This document shows positions 54,544 through 63,837 of a DNA stretch of 64,000 nt, piece after piece. A model generated the notes under the pieces. That model was given only the letters and a program-made list of their open reading frames with translations. It was not told the DNA's origin and did not search any database. Each line of letters starts with the position of its first letter. The stretch's first letter is position 1. Source of the stretch: JARFUG01 sp050485365 (GTDB lineage Bacteria > Desulfobacterota > Desulfuromonadia > Desulfuromonadales > JACZKF01); assembly GCA_050485365.1 (NCBI GenBank), contig JBJHBH010000001.1, positions 1 to 64,000 on the forward strand, in the 5' to 3' direction. Both the position numbers and the translations under genes were made by a program.

Positions 54544-56903
54544 TGATCACCTCAGCGAAAACTTCCGACCCGATGAAGTTGACTGTTCTGGAGGCGCTGC
54601 GCGACTCGCTCACGGCAGCCGGTCGCTACAATCCCAACGACATGGTTCGGCCGGCGGTGATTCTCTGGGCTGATCCCGAAGGCCAATGGAGACCTGTCGT
54701 TCCTCAGCTGCAAAGCCTGATGCCGGAGCTGCTCGCCTTCGGCGTTTTTCAGCCTGAGAAGAAAACCGGCCCGGCGATCTGGCTGCGCTGCGCCATTGAG
54801 AGGACTCTGCCGGAGGTGGAAATCCCCGAGCGGGCGGTTCCCATCATCTATTTGCCCAACATCAGCCGCCAAAACCTGCGTAACCTGCACGAGTGCCCCG
54901 ATTCGCTGAAGCCGCTGGTGGAGCTGCAATATCGCGGCACCATTTGGGCGCAGAAGAACGGCAAGGATTGGACGGTTGAAGCTTTCCTGGTCTCGGAGGA
55001 TGGCGGCCTTGGGCTGGATCTGGCGAAAGACGCCCTGACCCGGGCAGCGTTGCAGACGGCCCTGACGGAAGTGATTGCCCAGCCCATCGCCAAGCTGCGC
55101 GGGAAGCGCCTGGAAGCGGATGACTTCGACAGGCTGATGGTCCAGGACACGGTCAAGGAACTCCTCATCTGGCTGAACGCCCCCGAGGAGGTTCGCGCCG
55201 CCTGGCAGGACGGCAAGTGGAGCGCCTTTCGGTCGCGCTGCAAGGCCGACTTTGGGTTCGACCCCGAAAAAGACGGCGAACTGGCCGGCGGTGAATCGCT
55301 GGGGAAAAAAGAAGGGAGTTGGGACGCCGTCTGGGAGCGTTTTGCCGAATCGCCGGCCCTCTATCCAGGCATTCCGGACCTGCTGCGTAAAGCCAAGCCC
55401 GCCTCTGGTGACCTGTTCGAGGATCAGTCGAGCTGGCCGCAGCAGAACGAAGCCATGGAAGAGGACCTGCGCCGGCAGTTGAAGGAGCTGGAGAAAGTGG
55501 CAGCGCCACAGGCGCGGCAGAAAATTCTGGAGATGGAAAATGTTCATTCTCCCCGGCGAGACTGGGTCTGGGCTCGGCTGGGGCACTCCCCCCTGGCCTT
55601 TGCCTTGAGAGCCCTCGCCCAGCTGGCCACGAAAACGGAGAGCGGACTTGGCGGGGCCTCGGTCAAGGCGATGGCGGACCTCTACACCGGGGGAGCCTGG
55701 GAAGCCGATGCGGCCCTTCTGGAGGCACTGGCTTCGGTAAAGAGCGCGGCGGACTACCAGGCTGTGAGCTGTGCGGCGCACAGCATCTATCTCCCCTGGG
55801 CGCAAAGCAGTGCCGAACATTTCCAGCGGCTCCTTGTCAAGGAACCTCTGCCGACCTATGGCAAGGCCGGGAGTGAACCGATTAAGCCCACCAAAGGGTG
55901 CGTGATCCTCTTCGCCGACGGTCTACGATGGGATCTTGCCAATCTGCTGGCCAGCCGCCTTAAGGAGAAGGGTCTCAATCCCCAACTGGCCCAGCGCTGG
56001 GCTGGCGAGCCGACAGTCACCGCAACCGCCAAGCCGGCCTTGGCCCCCGTTGCGGCCAAACTGAAGGGAACCACTCCGGGGGAAGATTTCCTTCCTGAGG
56101 TCGACGAAACTGGCCAAAACCTGACCCCCGACCGTTTCAGGAAGCTGCTGGAGGCGGAGAAGGTCCAGTATCTAACCGCCGGCGAAACCGGGAACCCGGC
56201 CGGTTGTGCCTGGACCGAGCAAGGGGAGCTGGACAAGCTGGGGCATTCCCTCCAGTCCAAGCTCGCTGGTCGGGTTCAGGAGCAGCTTGATCAGATTGTG
56301 GAGAGGATCGAGGGTCTGCTGGAAGCGGGCTGGAAAGAAATCCGTATCGTCACCGACCATGGCTGGCTGCTCATACCCGGTGGTCTGCCGAAAGTTAACA
56401 TGCCCAAGTATCTGACCGAGACCCGCTGGTCGCGGTGCGCCTCGATCAAGGACGGCTCCAAGGTCGAATGCCCGACCGTCCCTTGGTATTGGAATCCCTC
56501 GCAGCATGTGGCGGTCGCTCCGGGAGTACACAGCTTCTTCGAAGGGAACGAGTACGCGCATGGTGGGACCAGTCTGCAGGAATGCCTGATTCCGGTTATC
56601 ACCCTGAAGGCGGAAGGCAAAGCAGGAGCCACCACGGCCACCATCACCGAAGTCAAATGGATCGGGTTGCGCTGCAAAGTGATCGTGGGTGAGGCAGAAC
56701 AGGGGATGAAGGTCGACTTGCGCACCAAGACCAATGATCCCTCTTCCAGCCAGGCCCAGCCGAAAACCGTCGCCGCGGACGGTACGGCGAGCTTGCTCGT
56801 GGAGGACGACAGCCTGGAGGGGACGCCTGCGGTCGTCGTTCTGCTGGATGCCGCCGGTCATGTGATCAGTAAACAAGCCTCCATCATCGGAGGGGAGGAT
56901 TGA
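54543..56903 (+). CDS. pglZ: BREX alkaline-phosphatase-like protein PglZ (type B-like)
   Basis: 786 residues; the start overlaps the pglX stop (TGATG). The PglZ domain begins near 457 with VILFADGLRWDLANLL, where the aspartate is the first metal ligand, and continues with EIRIVTDHGWLLIPGG (about 597) holding the second D-H pair; HVAVAPGVHSF follows. It is shorter than the better-known PglZ proteins of type 1 systems and resembles the variant labelled type B. PglZ is essential for BREX; phosphatase or nuclease activity is the expected chemistry. Confidence 0.9.
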   Translation: MITSAKTSDPMKLTVLEALRDSLTAAGRYNPNDMVRPAVILWADPEGQWRPVVPQLQSLMPELLAFGVFQPEKKTGPAIWLRCAIERTLPEVEIPERAVPIIYLPNISRQNLRNLHECPDSLKPLVELQYRGTIWAQKNGKDWTVEAFLVSEDGGLGLDLAKDALTRAALQTALTEVIAQPIAKLRGKRLEADDFDRLMVQDTVKELLIWLNAPEEVRAAWQDGKWSAFRSRCKADFGFDPEKDGELAGGESLGKKEGSWDAVWERFAESPALYPGIPDLLRKAKPASGDLFEDQSSWPQQNEAMEEDLRRQLKELEKVAAPQARQKILEMENVHSPRRDWVWARLGHSPLAFALRALAQLATKTESGLGGASVKAMADLYTGGAWEADAALLEALASVKSAADYQAVSCAAHSIYLPWAQSSAEHFQRLLVKEPLPTYGKAGSEPIKPTKGCVILFADGLRWDLANLLASRLKEKGLNPQLAQRWAGEPTVTATAKPALAPVAAKLKGTTPGEDFLPEVDETGQNLTPDRFRKLLEAEKVQYLTAGETGNPAGCAWTEQGELDKLGHSLQSKLAGRVQEQLDQIVERIEGLLEAGWKEIRIVTDHGWLLIPGGLPKVNMPKYLTETRWSRCASIKDGSKVECPTVPWYWNPSQHVAVAPGVHSFFEGNEYAHGGTSLQECLIPVITLKAEGKAGATTATITEVKWIGLRCKVIVGEAEQGMKVDLRTKTNDPSSSQAQPKTVAADGTASLLVEDDSLEGTPAVVVLLDAAGHVISKQASIIGGED

Positions 56904-56904
56904 T

Positions 56905-58959
56905 ATGACAACCGTTCTCGACAATCTGGACCGCTTGGCCGCCTCCCAATTCGAGGGGTATCTGGTGCGCAAAGATCTGGTGCGCAAGTACAGCCGTCAG
57001 TATCCCGTGCCGACCTACGTCGTTGAGTTCATGCTCGGCCGCTATTGTGCCAGTGTGGTCGAAGATGAGATCAACGAAGGGCTCACCATCGTCGAGCGTC
57101 AGCTCAAGGACCGCACGGTACGAACCGGCGAAGAAGAACTCTTCAAGGCACGGGCGCGGGAAAAGGGGGCGGTGAAGCTGATCGACATCGTTCGGGCGAA
57201 GCTCGATTCCAAGAACGACTGCTTCGTTGCGGAGCTCCCAAGTTTGGCGTTGAAGAATGTCCGGATCGATGACAACTTGGTCAAAAATCACGAGCGGATG
57301 CTGACCGACGGCTTCTATGCCGAGGTTACCTTGAGCTATGACGCGGCCATTGCTCTGGAGCGAGGCGGGCGTCCCTTCGCCATCGACAGTTTGAGGGCGA
57401 TTCAGCTCTCCAAGGCAGATGCCCTGAACGTTCTGATCCAGGCACGCAGCCGGTTCACCGCCGATGAATGGAAGCAGTTGCTCCTCCGGAGCATCGGTCT
57501 GGAACCGACCGCCCTGAGTGAGCGCGGGCAACTGGTGGCGCTTCTGCGGATGGTCCCGTTTGTGGAGCGAAATTTCAACTTGGTCGAACTCGGGCCGCGG
57601 GGTACTGGCAAGAGCCACCTTTTTCAGCAGATTTCCCCCTACGCGCATCTGATTTCAGGGGGCAAGGCAACGGTGGCCAAGATGTTCGTCAACAATGCCT
57701 CCGGCCAGAGAGGCTTGGTCTGCCAGTACGACGTGGTCTGTTTCGATGAGATCTCCGGCGTTTCTTTCGACCAGAAGGACGGAGTCAATATCCTCAAGGG
57801 CTACATGGAGTCTGGGGAGTTCTCCCGAGGGAAGGAAAGTATCCGGGCCTCCGGCGGGATCGTCATGGTCGGCAACTTTGATGTCGATATTGAGCAACAG
57901 CAGCGCATCGGTCACCTGCTCAGTCCCTTGCCGCCGGAAATGCGGGACGACACCGCCTTTATGGACCGCATTCATGCCTATCTCCCGGGGTGGGACTTTC
58001 CCAAGCTTAACCCCAACGACCACTTCACCAATCACTTCGGCTTGGTCAGTGATTTCCTCTCCGAGTGCTGGAACCAGCTGCGCAACGGCAGCCGGGTGAC
58101 GATCCTGCAAGGGAGGGTCAATTTCGGCGGTGCCCTCAGCGGTCGTGATCTGACCGCGGTAAATAAGACGATCAGCGGCTTGATCAAGCTCCTCTACCCT
58201 GATCCGGAGGTGCCGATTCCCGACGAAGAACTAGAATCCCTGGTGAAGGTCGCCCTGGAGTGCCGCCGGCGGGTCAAGGAACAGCAGAAGAAATGCCTGA
58301 AGACGGAGTTTCGCAATACCCACTTCAGCTACACAATGGGCGAAGATGGAGTGGAGAAGTTCGTTGCCACCCCGGAGCTGCACAGCGAGGACAAGATCGA
58401 TGCCGATCCGTTACCGCCGGGGCAGGTCTGGGGGATCAGCCCCGGAAGCAGCGAAGCCGGGCCGAGCCTTTACCGCATTGAGGTAACTACCGGACCTGGC
58501 GGAGGAGTAAAGATCCTAAACCATCCAGTTCCGGCGCCATTCCGGGAGAGTGTCCGCTACGCAGAGCAGAATCTCTACACCCGGGCTAAGGAGCTGGTTG
58601 GCGACCGCGACCCCCGCGCCCACGATTTCGCGGTGCAGCTACGCGCCATGGATAACGACCGAAGCGGCGCCTCCCTGGGGCTGCCGGTTCTGATGGCGTT
58701 GTGCAGCGGCCTGGTCGAGAAAAGCACCAAGGGCGGTCTCATCATTGCCGGCGCCCTTAACCTGGGAGGGTCCATAGAGCCGCTGGCCAACGCCGTCGCC
58801 ATCGTCGAACTGGCCGTTGAAAAAGGAGCGGACACCATCCTGATGCCCGTGTCAGCCCGAAAGCAGCTTTTCGACCTCTCCGACGACATGGCAACGAAGG
58901 TCAATGTGCAGTTTTATTCTGAGGCGCAGGATGCGTTTTTGAAGGCGTTGGTGGAATAA
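56905..58959 (+). CDS. brxL: BREX Lon-like AAA+ protein BrxL
   Basis: 684 residues with GGAGGGGAGG upstream. AAA+ core: Walker A GPRGTGKSHLF at about 231, Walker B VVCFDEISG at about 276, then the C-terminal Lon-like domain (about 500-684) with DRSGASLGLPVLMALCSGL. Where Lon proteases have the catalytic Lys (GGLKEK) this reads GGSIEPLA, so the Ser-Lys dyad is incomplete and proteolysis is unlikely; this fits the view of BrxL as a DNA-binding hexameric motor. Last canonical BREX gene; a SIR2 gene follows after 20 bp. Confidence 0.92.
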   Translation: MTTVLDNLDRLAASQFEGYLVRKDLVRKYSRQYPVPTYVVEFMLGRYCASVVEDEINEGLTIVERQLKDRTVRTGEEELFKARAREKGAVKLIDIVRAKLDSKNDCFVAELPSLALKNVRIDDNLVKNHERMLTDGFYAEVTLSYDAAIALERGGRPFAIDSLRAIQLSKADALNVLIQARSRFTADEWKQLLLRSIGLEPTALSERGQLVALLRMVPFVERNFNLVELGPRGTGKSHLFQQISPYAHLISGGKATVAKMFVNNASGQRGLVCQYDVVCFDEISGVSFDQKDGVNILKGYMESGEFSRGKESIRASGGIVMVGNFDVDIEQQQRIGHLLSPLPPEMRDDTAFMDRIHAYLPGWDFPKLNPNDHFTNHFGLVSDFLSECWNQLRNGSRVTILQGRVNFGGALSGRDLTAVNKTISGLIKLLYPDPEVPIPDEELESLVKVALECRRRVKEQQKKCLKTEFRNTHFSYTMGEDGVEKFVATPELHSEDKIDADPLPPGQVWGISPGSSEAGPSLYRIEVTTGPGGGVKILNHPVPAPFRESVRYAEQNLYTRAKELVGDRDPRAHDFAVQLRAMDNDRSGASLGLPVLMALCSGLVEKSTKGGLIIAGALNLGGSIEPLANAVAIVELAVEKGADTILMPVSARKQLFDLSDDMATKVNVQFYSEAQDAFLKALVE

Positions 58960-58979
58960 ATGCAACAGCGGGGGGAGTT

Positions 58980-61900
58980 ATGAATATTGGAGGAGTTAAT
59001 TTTAGTGAATCCCTGATCAGCGCACAGCAACAGGATTCTCTTGTTATTTTTGCTGGGGCCGGCGTGTCAATGGGGCCTCCTTCCAATTACCCTAGCTTTC
59101 AAGGTTTGGTTGGAGAAATTGCCAAGTGGGCGGGGAAGAAACGCCCTGAAGATGATCCTCTGGAGCATTTTTTAGGTCGTCTGGAAATTAACGTCCATGA
59201 AAAAGTCGCATATTTGTTGTCATCGCCCGACTCAAAGCCGAAAAGCCTTCATCGTAACCTGTTAAAGCTTTTTGGAGGACCTGATCATGTGAGAGTTGTT
59301 ACTACAAACTTTGATTCTCACTTTGAAACTGCTGCTCAGGAGGTTTTCGGTAGGCAACCGGAAATATTCTCAGCTCCAGCCTTACCCATTGGGGATGACT
59401 TCACAGGGATAGTCTATTTACATGGAAGCGTATGTGCCGATCCTAGGAGATTAGTGTTAACAGATAAAGATTTTGGTAGAGGCTATATTACAAAAGGATG
59501 GGCGACAAGATTTTTACTTGATATGTTCTCAAAGTATACCGTTCTTTTTGTCGGCTATAGCCATAATGATACGGTAATGCATTATCTCTCACGAGGACTG
59601 CCGCCTGACAGCACGAAACCGCGTTTTGCACTTGTGCGATCAGATGAAGGGCTCGACAATTGGCGATACCGTGGAATAGAACCTTTACCATACACGTACA
59701 AGACACATGGTGATTATTCACAGTTAGATCGAGCCGTCTCGGGCTGGGTCGAATGGGTGAGTCGGGGGGCATTGGATACAGAGCAAAGAATCAAAACGTT
59801 AGTATCGGGTCCACCGCCATTGGATGAGGAATCCATAGATTTTATGGTATGGGCCATTAGCAATCCTGTGGCAGTTCGATTCTTCACTCGTCATGCCAAA
59901 AGATTGGATTGGTTGCTTTGGGCCTCCGAACGAAAATTTATTGAGCCACTATTTTCTCAGTCAAATCTCACCGACGGTGGAAAAGAGCTTGCACAATGGA
60001 TCGCTGAAGACTTCGCAGTCCAACACGTTGATGACGTAATGCTAATCATAGAGGATGCTAGAAAAGCGATCAATCCATGGTTTGCGTATATGATTACTCG
60101 GAGACTTGCTATTAACAATCCTCCTCCGGAAGGTGTTGTCATCAGTATGTGGGTCCCAATATTGTTGCAGAATCCGATCATTGGTGACAAGTTTGAATTA
60201 GTTGAAATTTTGAACCGATCAATTGCTAAAAATGCCTTTTCCGCTGCTGTACAAGTATTCGAATATCTAACTAGACCACATCTTAATCTAAAAAAAGGAC
60301 TCTCTCCGGATATAGATGAATCCGAAAAGGTAAGGAGGGTGGATTCAGATCTAATCTTTTTTGGAGAATATCATCTTCTAGTTAGGACTTGGTTAGACAA
60401 AATCAAGCCAGCCCTAGGCAGCTTTGCCATTCATCTATGGCCCGCTCTAATTCAAAACCTGAATCATGCCTTTCATTTATCCCGGAGTTGGGAACGGGTT
60501 GGATCTACTTGGGATCCACTTAGTTGGCGCCGGTCTGCAATTGAGCCCCACGAACAAGACAGGTACCCTCATAACCAAGATATTTTGATAGATGCTGCAA
60601 GAGACTGCCTCGAATGGGCACTTCAGAACATCCCCCATACTGGTCAAGCCTGGGTAGAGTCCCTATCTACCATGGAGCCAATACTGCTAAAACGATTGGC
60701 CATTCACGGAGCCTCCTTTTCTCCAAATCTGACCCCCGACGAAAAAATTATCTGGCTGCTTCGCAAGAATTTTCTTCTTTCTCCTGGGCTTCGGCATGAG
60801 GGTTTTCAGCTGCTAAGGCTTACTTTTCCGAATGCATCCTCTACCACTAAGAACTACTTGCTCGAGAAAGTTGTTACGACTATAGACGCTCTTCCCGAGG
60901 AAGAAGAAGAGGATAAAAATCGGAAAGCCTACAAGAAATTCAACATCATCTACTGGCTCTCTCAAGCTGATCCAACCTGCCAAGAGGTTGTTAAGCAGCT
61001 GGATGTGATCAAGGAGAAATATCCTGGTTTTCAACCACGAGAATTCCCAGATCTTGACCATTGGTTCTCCGGTGGAACATGGGCTGGTCCTCGTAGTCCT
61101 GTAGCTGTGGAGGATCTGCTAAAGAAGGCTCCAGTTAACTGGATCGACTTTTTTCTGACCTTCGAGGGGGAACGATTCGACGGGCCTGATCGGAACAGTT
61201 TGCTCCTGATTATCGGCGAGGCCGTGAAGCAAAATTTTGCTTGGGGAGAAGAATTGGCGGAGTTGTTAGCTACTCGTGCCGATCCTGCCTCCGATCTGTG
61301 GGAGAGTGTCATAAGGGGATGGAGTAACGCCAAGCTCTCGCATGCGCAATGGGATTTCGTTTTGGTAAATCTCGGTAAAGAGGATCTGGCCCAGACACAT
61401 TCACATTATCTTTCTGACCTGCTTAAAAATGGTGCAGAGAAAGATGACGGAGGGATCCCTGTTTCTCTCTTTAGCAAAGCTGACAGCTTGGCCCAAAAAA
61501 TCTGGGGCGCCCTTCAGGATGATGGTGAAGAGGAAGCAGATGATTGGTTAGGGAAAGCCCTCAATCACCCTGGCGGTAGTTTGGCTCTGTTTTGGCTTCA
61601 TGCCCTATCTCGCGAACGAAAGGAAAAGAGCGAAAAGCAGAAAGGTCTAACCCAGCCATATAGAAAACGGTTTGAGGCCATTGTTTCTGGCACCGGTGAG
61701 GCTGCTGCACTTGGTAGGGTTATTTTAACTAGTCAATTAGGATTTTTGTTTTCTGTAGATCAAGGTTGGGCAACGGAAAGAATTGTCCCGCTACTTGACT
61801 GGGATCGGGATCTTAGACAGGCCAAGCAAGCATGGCATGGTTGGCTAAGCTGGGGTCAACTAAACGAACCTCTTCTTGAAGATCTGATCCCGTTATTTCG

Positions 61901-62537
61901 AAAGTCATTTCGGTTTCTTTCCACTGAACTTGATAATGAGAGGGATCGCTTTGTAGAGTGGATAGTAGTGATTTCACTTTTCTGGATGGATGATCCATTG
62001 AGCAATGGTTGGTTGGCCGATTTTCTGCTGGCGGCAGAGGAGCAGGACAAAATAAATTTTGCATCTCGGCTCGGAAGCCAATTGATGGGAATGAAAGTTG
62101 AGTCCAAGAAAGAACTCTGGAGCCGTTGGTTGCGGAGGTATTGGGAAGGCCGGAATCAAGGAGTACCCGTGATTCTTTGTAATGATGAGGTTAAGGAAAT
62201 GGTCGAATGGACTGGAGAACTCGAACCCGTTTTTCCAGAGGCGGTGGAAGTTGCTTGTCAAATAGATCCACCTCAGTTTGACCACTCCACCCTATTTTGG
62301 CGTTTGACCAGAGATGAATCCAATATGTCCAGTCGACATCCCGAGTTTGTGGCAAAACTACTCATTCACCTTACAACGGGTGTTCATTTTCCAAGGTATC
62401 TTTGTGGCACACTTGAGGAGTTAACCGACCAAATCATCACTGCGGGAGCTCCTGTTCCTCTTCTAAAACAGCTCTGCGACAATTTAGCTGCTATTGGCTG
62501 CGCCAATGCTATGGAACTGCAGGGCAAGGTGGGATAA
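58980..62537 (+). CDS. Large SIR2-domain protein (SIR2-DUF4020-like) fused to the BREX operon
   Basis: 1185 residues with GGGGGGAG before the ATG. SIR2 domain in the first 250 residues: GAGVS at 26-30, TTNFD near 108, LHGS near 149, GYSHND near 192. The remaining 900 residues are helical, with many Trp and acidic/basic helices, and resemble DUF4020-type C-terminal parts. All NAD-binding and catalytic residues are present, so NAD+ cleavage is likely. It starts 20 bp after brxL on the same strand without a promoter, so it is the seventh gene of the operon. It is clearly more AT-rich than brxC-brxL, so it joined separately. Confidence 0.87.
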   Translation: MNIGGVNFSESLISAQQQDSLVIFAGAGVSMGPPSNYPSFQGLVGEIAKWAGKKRPEDDPLEHFLGRLEINVHEKVAYLLSSPDSKPKSLHRNLLKLFGGPDHVRVVTTNFDSHFETAAQEVFGRQPEIFSAPALPIGDDFTGIVYLHGSVCADPRRLVLTDKDFGRGYITKGWATRFLLDMFSKYTVLFVGYSHNDTVMHYLSRGLPPDSTKPRFALVRSDEGLDNWRYRGIEPLPYTYKTHGDYSQLDRAVSGWVEWVSRGALDTEQRIKTLVSGPPPLDEESIDFMVWAISNPVAVRFFTRHAKRLDWLLWASERKFIEPLFSQSNLTDGGKELAQWIAEDFAVQHVDDVMLIIEDARKAINPWFAYMITRRLAINNPPPEGVVISMWVPILLQNPIIGDKFELVEILNRSIAKNAFSAAVQVFEYLTRPHLNLKKGLSPDIDESEKVRRVDSDLIFFGEYHLLVRTWLDKIKPALGSFAIHLWPALIQNLNHAFHLSRSWERVGSTWDPLSWRRSAIEPHEQDRYPHNQDILIDAARDCLEWALQNIPHTGQAWVESLSTMEPILLKRLAIHGASFSPNLTPDEKIIWLLRKNFLLSPGLRHEGFQLLRLTFPNASSTTKNYLLEKVVTTIDALPEEEEEDKNRKAYKKFNIIYWLSQADPTCQEVVKQLDVIKEKYPGFQPREFPDLDHWFSGGTWAGPRSPVAVEDLLKKAPVNWIDFFLTFEGERFDGPDRNSLLLIIGEAVKQNFAWGEELAELLATRADPASDLWESVIRGWSNAKLSHAQWDFVLVNLGKEDLAQTHSHYLSDLLKNGAEKDDGGIPVSLFSKADSLAQKIWGALQDDGEEEADDWLGKALNHPGGSLALFWLHALSRERKEKSEKQKGLTQPYRKRFEAIVSGTGEAAALGRVILTSQLGFLFSVDQGWATERIVPLLDWDRDLRQAKQAWHGWLSWGQLNEPLLEDLIPLFRKSFRFLSTELDNERDRFVEWIVVISLFWMDDPLSNGWLADFLLAAEEQDKINFASRLGSQLMGMKVESKKELWSRWLRRYWEGRNQGVPVILCNDEVKEMVEWTGELEPVFPEAVEVACQIDPPQFDHSTLFWRLTRDESNMSSRHPEFVAKLLIHLTTGVHFPRYLCGTLEELTDQIITAGAPVPLLKQLCDNLAAIGCANAMELQGKVG

Positions 62538-62563
62538 GCCCCACCACCGGACCGACATGCTAC

Positions 62564-62600
62564 TGCCAAAACCGCCGAATTGGTTTCGACGGTTTTGGCA
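62564..62600. terminator. Hairpin between the SIR2 gene and the integrase
   Basis: TGCCAAAACCG (62564-62574) pairs perfectly with CGGTTTTGGCA (62590-62600) around 15 nt. It sits between two convergent genes and probably ends both transcripts, although U tracts are poor. The right part GGTTTCGACGGTTTTGGC is the dispersed island repeat (17 of 18 bases as at 26400). Confidence 0.6.
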
Positions 62601-62622
62601 AATCGCACGTCGGGAGTCCAGA

Positions 62623-63837
62623 TTACTCTCTCATAGCTCTACCAATCACCTGGGCCGCGTTGTCAGTGGCCCTCTGCAAACTCTCATCGACCATATGAGC
62701 ATAACGCTGGGTCATCGAGATGTCCGAGTGGCCCAACAATTTCTGCACATCGTACAGGCTCGCTCCGCCCATGATGGCGATCGTAGCGAAGGAATGCCGC
62801 AGGTCATGAATTCTTAGCCCCTCCACGCCGGCAATTGCGCAGGCAGTCTCGAAAGGCTTCCGCAGATCATAGATGTACCCTTTGCGAGTGCCTGCTCGGG
62901 AAGGAAATACGAAATCACTATCCCGGGTACGGCGATCGTCGCCTTTGCCAGCTTGTAAACTCTCCAAGATCTCCCGAGCTTTTGTATTCAGAAGGACAGA
63001 TCGTGAGCGCCCATTCTTGGTCGTCGGCAGGAAGATCCGGCCTTCTTCCAGTCTCACCTGATCCCATCGCATCGACAGGATCTCATTACGACGGCAACCG
63101 GTGAATAGCAGCAGCTTAATGGAAGCCACCGAAAGCCGGTCATTTAGCTCGTCCAAAGCCTTCAGAAAGTTGGGCAACTCATCTCTGGTCAAATAGCGTT
63201 CACGATGGGGCGGCTCTTTGAACTTGTCCATTCCCGCCGCAGGACTTTTTTCCAAGAGTCCCCACTTGACTGCCAGATTCATCATTCGTTTGAGCAAAGT
63301 CAGATAGTGATTCGCGGTGGTCGCCGAGGTCCTCTCCTTCTCTTTTGCGTGAAAGGAGGTGATGTCGCGCTGGGTGATGGTCGAGAGCCGAAGCTTGCCA
63401 AGCGCAGGGTTGATCCGGCGCTCGATTCGATTGACGTCCTCCTGCCAGGTCTTCTTGTGCATGGTGGCATGGGGGATGTAGAAATCTTTGGCGAAGGTCG
63501 CCAATGTGATGTCATCGCGTTTCTGTGCCCGCTCGTCGGCCGGATCGATGTCCCTCGCCAACAGCGCTTTTTGTTCGCTGACCCGCTGCCGGGCTTCCTG
63601 CAGGGAAATGTGCGGGAACTCCCCTATCGTCATGCACCGCTTCCGGCTAATGTGGCGGTACCGGTGCTGAAAGAATTTACGTCCCGCCTTACTAACCCGC
63701 AGATGCAGGCCGATGCACTCAGAATCGGTATACTCTGCTTCACGGCTCCGGCTATCGGGATCATGTGCAGGTAATGCCTCGATGCCGCGCTTGGAAAATG
63801 GGAATCGGCGGGATTGTGGGCGAGAATGCTGGTGCAT
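62623..63837 (-). CDS. Tyrosine recombinase (island integrase)
   Basis: 404 residues from the ATG at 63837, with AAGGAGG 7 bp upstream; longer frames lack a site. N-terminal arm-binding DUF4102-like domain (about 15-90: TDSECIGLHLRVSKAGRKFF, MTIGEFPHISLQEARQR), core-binding SAM-like domain (about 110-195), catalytic domain with R in TGCRRNEIL (about 248), HDLRHSF (about 340-346) and the nucleophile in QRYAHM (about 377). It belongs to the group that integrates at tRNA genes. It is probably the enzyme of the whole island, whose left end would be the tRNA-Pro fragment at 23544. Confidence 0.95.
   Translation of the reverse strand: MHQHSRPQSRRFPFSKRGIEALPAHDPDSRSREAEYTDSECIGLHLRVSKAGRKFFQHRYRHISRKRCMTIGEFPHISLQEARQRVSEQKALLARDIDPADERAQKRDDITLATFAKDFYIPHATMHKKTWQEDVNRIERRINPALGKLRLSTITQRDITSFHAKEKERTSATTANHYLTLLKRMMNLAVKWGLLEKSPAAGMDKFKEPPHRERYLTRDELPNFLKALDELNDRLSVASIKLLLFTGCRRNEILSMRWDQVRLEEGRIFLPTTKNGRSRSVLLNTKAREILESLQAGKGDDRRTRDSDFVFPSRAGTRKGYIYDLRKPFETACAIAGVEGLRIHDLRHSFATIAIMGGASLYDVQKLLGHSDISMTQRYAHMVDESLQRATDNAAQVIGRAMRE

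Noticed and set aside
56905..58959. BrxL as an active Lon protease
   Set aside because: The serine region is present but the lysine of the Lon dyad is not; the AAA+ motor role is more likely.
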